A stretch of DNA of 10,323 nucleotides from Methanobacterium sp. (GTDB lineage: Archaea; Methanobacteriota; Methanobacteria; Methanobacteriales; Methanobacteriaceae). The stretch spans positions 1 through 10,323 of the forward strand of contig JAUNXM010000065.1 in NCBI GenBank assembly GCA_030539815.1, read 5' to 3'. Positions within the stretch are counted from its first letter, which is position 1. Every line of letters starts with the position of its first letter. This document shows, one piece after another, positions 8,202 to 10,323 of this stretch. The notes below the pieces were generated by a model. That model saw only the letters and a list, made by a program, of their open reading frames with translations, had not been told where the DNA came from and searched no databases. The position numbers and the translations under genes are program-made.

Positions 8202-8221
8202 TTTGTGATGATCTTCACAAA
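8202..8221. promoter_or_regulatory. Palindrome TTTGTGA-N6-TCACAAA, candidate regulator site
   Basis: Perfect 7-base arms flank a 6-base centre (TGATCT). The core TGTGA-N6-TCACA has the geometry recognised by bacterial CRP/FNR-type dimers, although such regulators are rare in archaea and none is in this window. It lies 268 bases before the KaiC-like start, far for a direct operator. Function is unproven. Confidence 0.4.
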
Positions 8222-8323
8222 ATACCCATTAAAGTTTATGATTATGTGACTTTTATTTAAGTATAACAATATTCCATACTACATCAATATTATCAGGTCA
8301 TGAACAATATTCTGTGTAGAGTT

Positions 8324-8356
8324 TTAACCGGGAAAACATAGGTTAATACTGGTTAA
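8324..8356. repeat. Cluster of GGTTAA motifs upstream of the KaiC-like gene
   Basis: TTAACC (8324-8329) is followed by GGTTAA at 8341-8346 and 8351-8356. The last two are exactly 10 bases apart, one helical turn. They lie 130-165 bases before the start codon. The motif also appears in nearby coding sequence, so the background frequency may be raised. Confidence 0.3.
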
Positions 8357-8474
8357 ACTGTTTAAATGGCAAGATTGATGTGTAATGAAATTGAAATTAT
8401 ACTATGACTGATACTGTAATCTTGATTAAAAATAATTAAAAACTGTTATTGAAAAAATATTATAAAATTTTTTT

Positions 8475-8481
8475 GGGGTGA
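8475..8481 (+). promoter_or_regulatory. Strong ribosome binding site of the KaiC-like gene
   Basis: GGGGTGA lies seven bases before the ATG at 8489 and matches the archaeal 16S tail well, fixing the start. The TATA-like ATATTATAAAA at 8458-8468 is too close, because it would start transcription at the ATG and lose this site. The real promoter is probably further upstream, for example the AT-rich stretch near 8427-8440. Confidence 0.6.
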
Positions 8482-8488
8482 ATATCCA

Positions 8489-9943
8489 ATGACCAATGAG
8501 AGTATGGAAAGATTATCTAGTGGAATTCCCGGTTTTGACGAAATATTAATGGGAGGTTTTGTACCCCGACGTTCATACCTATTAAGGGGTTTACCTGGCA
8601 CTGGGAAAACAGCCCTGGGCATGCATTTTTTAACCGAGGGTGTTAGAAACAAGGAGAAAGTCCTGTTCATCAACATGGGAGAGCCCACAGCCCAGGTGAT
8701 AAGCAATGCCCAGAATATGGGTTTCGACACTACAGGAATTGATTTCCTGGATCTCAGTCCTGGTGAAGATTTCTTTGCCAAACAGGAGGCTTATGATATT
8801 TTCTCCCCTGCAGAAGTCGAACGGGAAACAACAACCTCTCAGATAACCGAAAAAGTCCAATCCCTCAAACCAGTTCGTGTTTTCCTGGACCCCATAACTC
8901 AGTTCCGGTACCTATCCACCGATGAATTCCAGTTCAGAAAACAGGCCCTGTCATTCCTCCGCTTTTTAACTGATAACGGGGCAACTGTACTATTCACCTC
9001 GGAATTCAGTGACCATGACCCTGACGATGACCTCCAGTTCATGTGTGACGGCATCATAAACCTGGATTTCTTCAAGGAAGGCAGGAGCCTATCAGTAAGC
9101 AAATTCAGAGGTTCCGGTTTTCGCTTTGGTGTTCATTCAATGCGTATCACTCGCCAGGGTGTTAAAATATATCCCAGACTGCGACCAGTGGTTACCGAAA
9201 GGAAATTCATCCAGGAAACCATCTCTTCTGGTGTTCCAGAGATAGATGAACTCCTTCACGGGGGTATTGAAAGGGGTACCACCACCATAATCAGCGGACC
9301 CAGTGGAGTGGGAAAAACCACAGTGGGTATTCAGTTCATGAAAGAAGCTGCTGGACGGGGGGAACGTTCCGTGGTTTACACCTTTGAAGAAAGCCAGGAG
9401 AACCTGATTAACCGGTGTGAATCCATTAACATACCAGTTAAAAGCATGATCAACACCGGCATGCTCTCGGTGGTTCCAGTGGAACCCCTGCGTTACTCTC
9501 CAGAGGAATTCGCCCAGCTGGTTCGAAAGGAAGTTGATGATAATGATTCCAAGATCGTGATGATCGATAGCACCTCTGGTTACACCCTATCCCTTCGCGG
9601 GATGGATCCAGTTAGCAACCTCCATGCTCTGGCCAAATACCTTACCCGTGCCGGGATCACGGTCATACTTATTAACGAAGTGGAAAATATCAGTGGGGAA
9701 ATCAAAGTTACTGAAATTGGTATCAGCTACCTGGCCGATAACATAATATTCCTCAGATACTTTGAAAATGCTGGCGAGCTACGAAAATCCATTGGAGTTC
9801 TTAAAAAACGTTTAAGCGACTTTGAGAAAAGTCTCAGGGAAGTTAGGATCACCCAGTACGGTATTCGGGTTGGATCTCCCCTAAAGGATATACGGGGAAT
9901 ACTCAGTGGCACTCCGGAAAACATCAAAAATGATGAAGAATAA
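8489..9943 (+). CDS. Double-domain KaiC-like RecA-superfamily ATPase
   Basis: KaiC/RAD55-family ATPase of 484 residues with two tandem RecA-like domains. In archaea such proteins are proposed signal-transduction hubs rather than clock oscillators. Domain one (about 8-230) has Walker A GLPGTGKT (34-41) and Walker B VFLDP (D134). Domain two (about 245-465) has Walker A GPSGVGKT (270-277) and Walker B IVMID (D360). The catalytic Glu pair is intact only in domain two (FEES, E300/E301); domain one has NMGEP, with a single Glu (E65). By hand alignment, the KaiC S431/T432 phosphosites fall on S413/Y414 (GISYLAD). The cyanobacterial C-terminal tail peptide is not recognisable, and no kaiA or kaiB lies here. 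A receiver-domain gene starts 24 bases downstream on the same strand, pointing to an operon and a shared pathway. GGGGTGA before the ATG supports the start. It is not RadA, which has a single core domain with HhH repeats. Confidence 0.93.
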   Translation: MTNESMERLSSGIPGFDEILMGGFVPRRSYLLRGLPGTGKTALGMHFLTEGVRNKEKVLFINMGEPTAQVISNAQNMGFDTTGIDFLDLSPGEDFFAKQEAYDIFSPAEVERETTTSQITEKVQSLKPVRVFLDPITQFRYLSTDEFQFRKQALSFLRFLTDNGATVLFTSEFSDHDPDDDLQFMCDGIINLDFFKEGRSLSVSKFRGSGFRFGVHSMRITRQGVKIYPRLRPVVTERKFIQETISSGVPEIDELLHGGIERGTTTIISGPSGVGKTTVGIQFMKEAAGRGERSVVYTFEESQENLINRCESINIPVKSMINTGMLSVVPVEPLRYSPEEFAQLVRKEVDDNDSKIVMIDSTSGYTLSLRGMDPVSNLHALAKYLTRAGITVILINEVENISGEIKVTEIGISYLADNIIFLRYFENAGELRKSIGVLKKRLSDFEKSLREVRITQYGIRVGSPLKDIRGILSGTPENIKNDEE

Positions 9944-9967
9944 AATCATTTGGGGGGTATGATTTAA

Positions 9968-10323
9968 ATGCCTGAACCTGTAATACTAGCTTTAAATCGT
10001 AATCAGAGAAACTTGGACATTTTAACACAAATTTTGGGGGATGAAGGTTACCAGGTTAGTGGGGTGTTAAGTCCTGAAGAACTGGATAGGGAGGTAGAAA
10101 TTCAGGGAACTATAAATCTGGTGTTGATGGACATATCTGGATTTGGCCGGAGTATCTGGGATTCCTGTGAACGACTCAGAATCATGAAAATACCCTTCCT
10201 AGTTCTAAGCCCCCACCATCAACAGGCTGTGGAAAAACAAAGCCGTATACACGGGGCCCATGGGGTTATGGTTAAGCCACTGGTGGTTAGGGAATTACTA
10301 CTTCTCATTAAAAGTTTAATTGA
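9968..10323 (+). CDS. Atypical receiver-domain protein, cut by the window end
   Basis: At least 118 codons are open to the last base, so the C-terminus is missing. The fold pattern is that of a CheY-like receiver: strand VILAL (5-9), strand NLVLMD ending in the phosphoacceptor candidate D55, strand FLVLS with S81 at the Thr/Ser position, and VKP with the conserved K103-P104. The acidic pair that normally binds magnesium at the end of strand one is absent: the segment reads ALNRNQRN, with L9-N10 at those positions. Phosphorylation may therefore be weak or absent, or the domain may act only as a binding partner. An ATG at 9959 is followed by one codon and a stop, so the ATG at 9968 behind the G-run (9952-9957) is the start. 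The gap of 24 bases to the KaiC-like gene argues for co-transcription. Whether an output domain follows is unknown. Confidence 0.85.
   Translation, partial: MPEPVILALNRNQRNLDILTQILGDEGYQVSGVLSPEELDREVEIQGTINLVLMDISGFGRSIWDSCERLRIMKIPFLVLSPHHQQAVEKQSRIHGAHGVMVKPLVVRELLLLIKSLI

Larger units (their letters stand above)
7976..8488. other. Intergenic region between the DHH and KaiC-like genes
   Basis: No coding region is credible: the longest plus-strand possibility with an ATG near 8300 is 13 codons. The first 85 bases are a T-rich terminator. The rest is the upstream region of the KaiC-like gene. It holds a 20-base palindrome (8202-8221), a direct repeat AACAATATTC at 8265-8274 and 8303-8312, and a cluster of GGTTAA/TTAACC motifs (8324-8356). 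A 513-base upstream region with several repeats suggests regulated expression of the signalling operon. Confidence 0.55.

Noticed and set aside
8300..8341. 13-codon ATG frame upstream of the KaiC-like gene
   Set aside because: Too short, the purine-rich AGGT is too close to the ATG, and no sign of a leader peptide with repeated codons.
9959..9967. ATG at 9959 as receiver start
   Set aside because: It is followed by one codon and a TAA stop; the ATG at 9968 opens the long frame.

Overview
The window looks like chromosome from a methanogenic euryarchaeon, most likely Methanobacteriales (Methanobacterium-like). This is inferred from several features. The intergenic DNA is AT-rich, with archaeal TATA-type boxes and oligo-T gene ends. 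Ribosome binding sites match the archaeal anti-SD (GGTG, GAGGT, GGAGG). The genes include an archaea-specific RecJ-like DHH protein with a DnaJ-type zinc finger, a double-domain KaiC-like ATPase, and an anaerobic oxygen-defence pair (rubrerythrin and desulfoferrodoxin). I could not run a database search, so genus-level placement is a guess.

Layout from left to right. Positions 1-453 hold no gene but carry three degenerate 25-bp tandem repeats. A large membrane histidine kinase (8 membrane segments, two PAS domains, HisKA_2-type core) lies on the minus strand from 2811 to 454. A 575-bp divergent intergenic region, rich in palindromes, separates it from the rest, which is all on the plus strand. 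Next come rubrerythrin (3387-3971) with a hairpin/oligo-T terminator, desulfoferrodoxin/superoxide reductase (4153-4527), a gene-poor stretch, and a small predicted lipoprotein (5009-5503) with duplicated promoter elements. These are followed by the DnaJ-Zn/S1/OB/DHH nuclease-like protein (5798-7975), a 513-bp spacer, the KaiC-like ATPase (8489-9943), and 24 bp later an atypical receiver-domain protein (from 9968) that runs off the window.

How the genes may work together. Desulfoferrodoxin reduces superoxide to peroxide and rubrerythrin reduces peroxide to water, so these neighbours form one anaerobic detoxification route, although a terminator-like hairpin sits between them. The KaiC-like ATPase and the receiver almost certainly form one transcription unit and one signalling module. 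The histidine kinase has no receiver of its own and is an orphan here, so it is a possible but unproven partner for such modules. The DHH protein is probably a nucleic-acid enzyme unrelated to its neighbours.

Most coding content belongs to known families. The points most worth a second look are the receiver lacking its acidic pair, the asymmetric KaiC domains, the desulfoferrodoxin lacking the usual active-site glutamate, and several structured non-coding elements: the duplicated lipoprotein promoter, the palindromes upstream of the kinase, and the TTTGTGA-N6-TCACAAA palindrome upstream of the KaiC-like gene.
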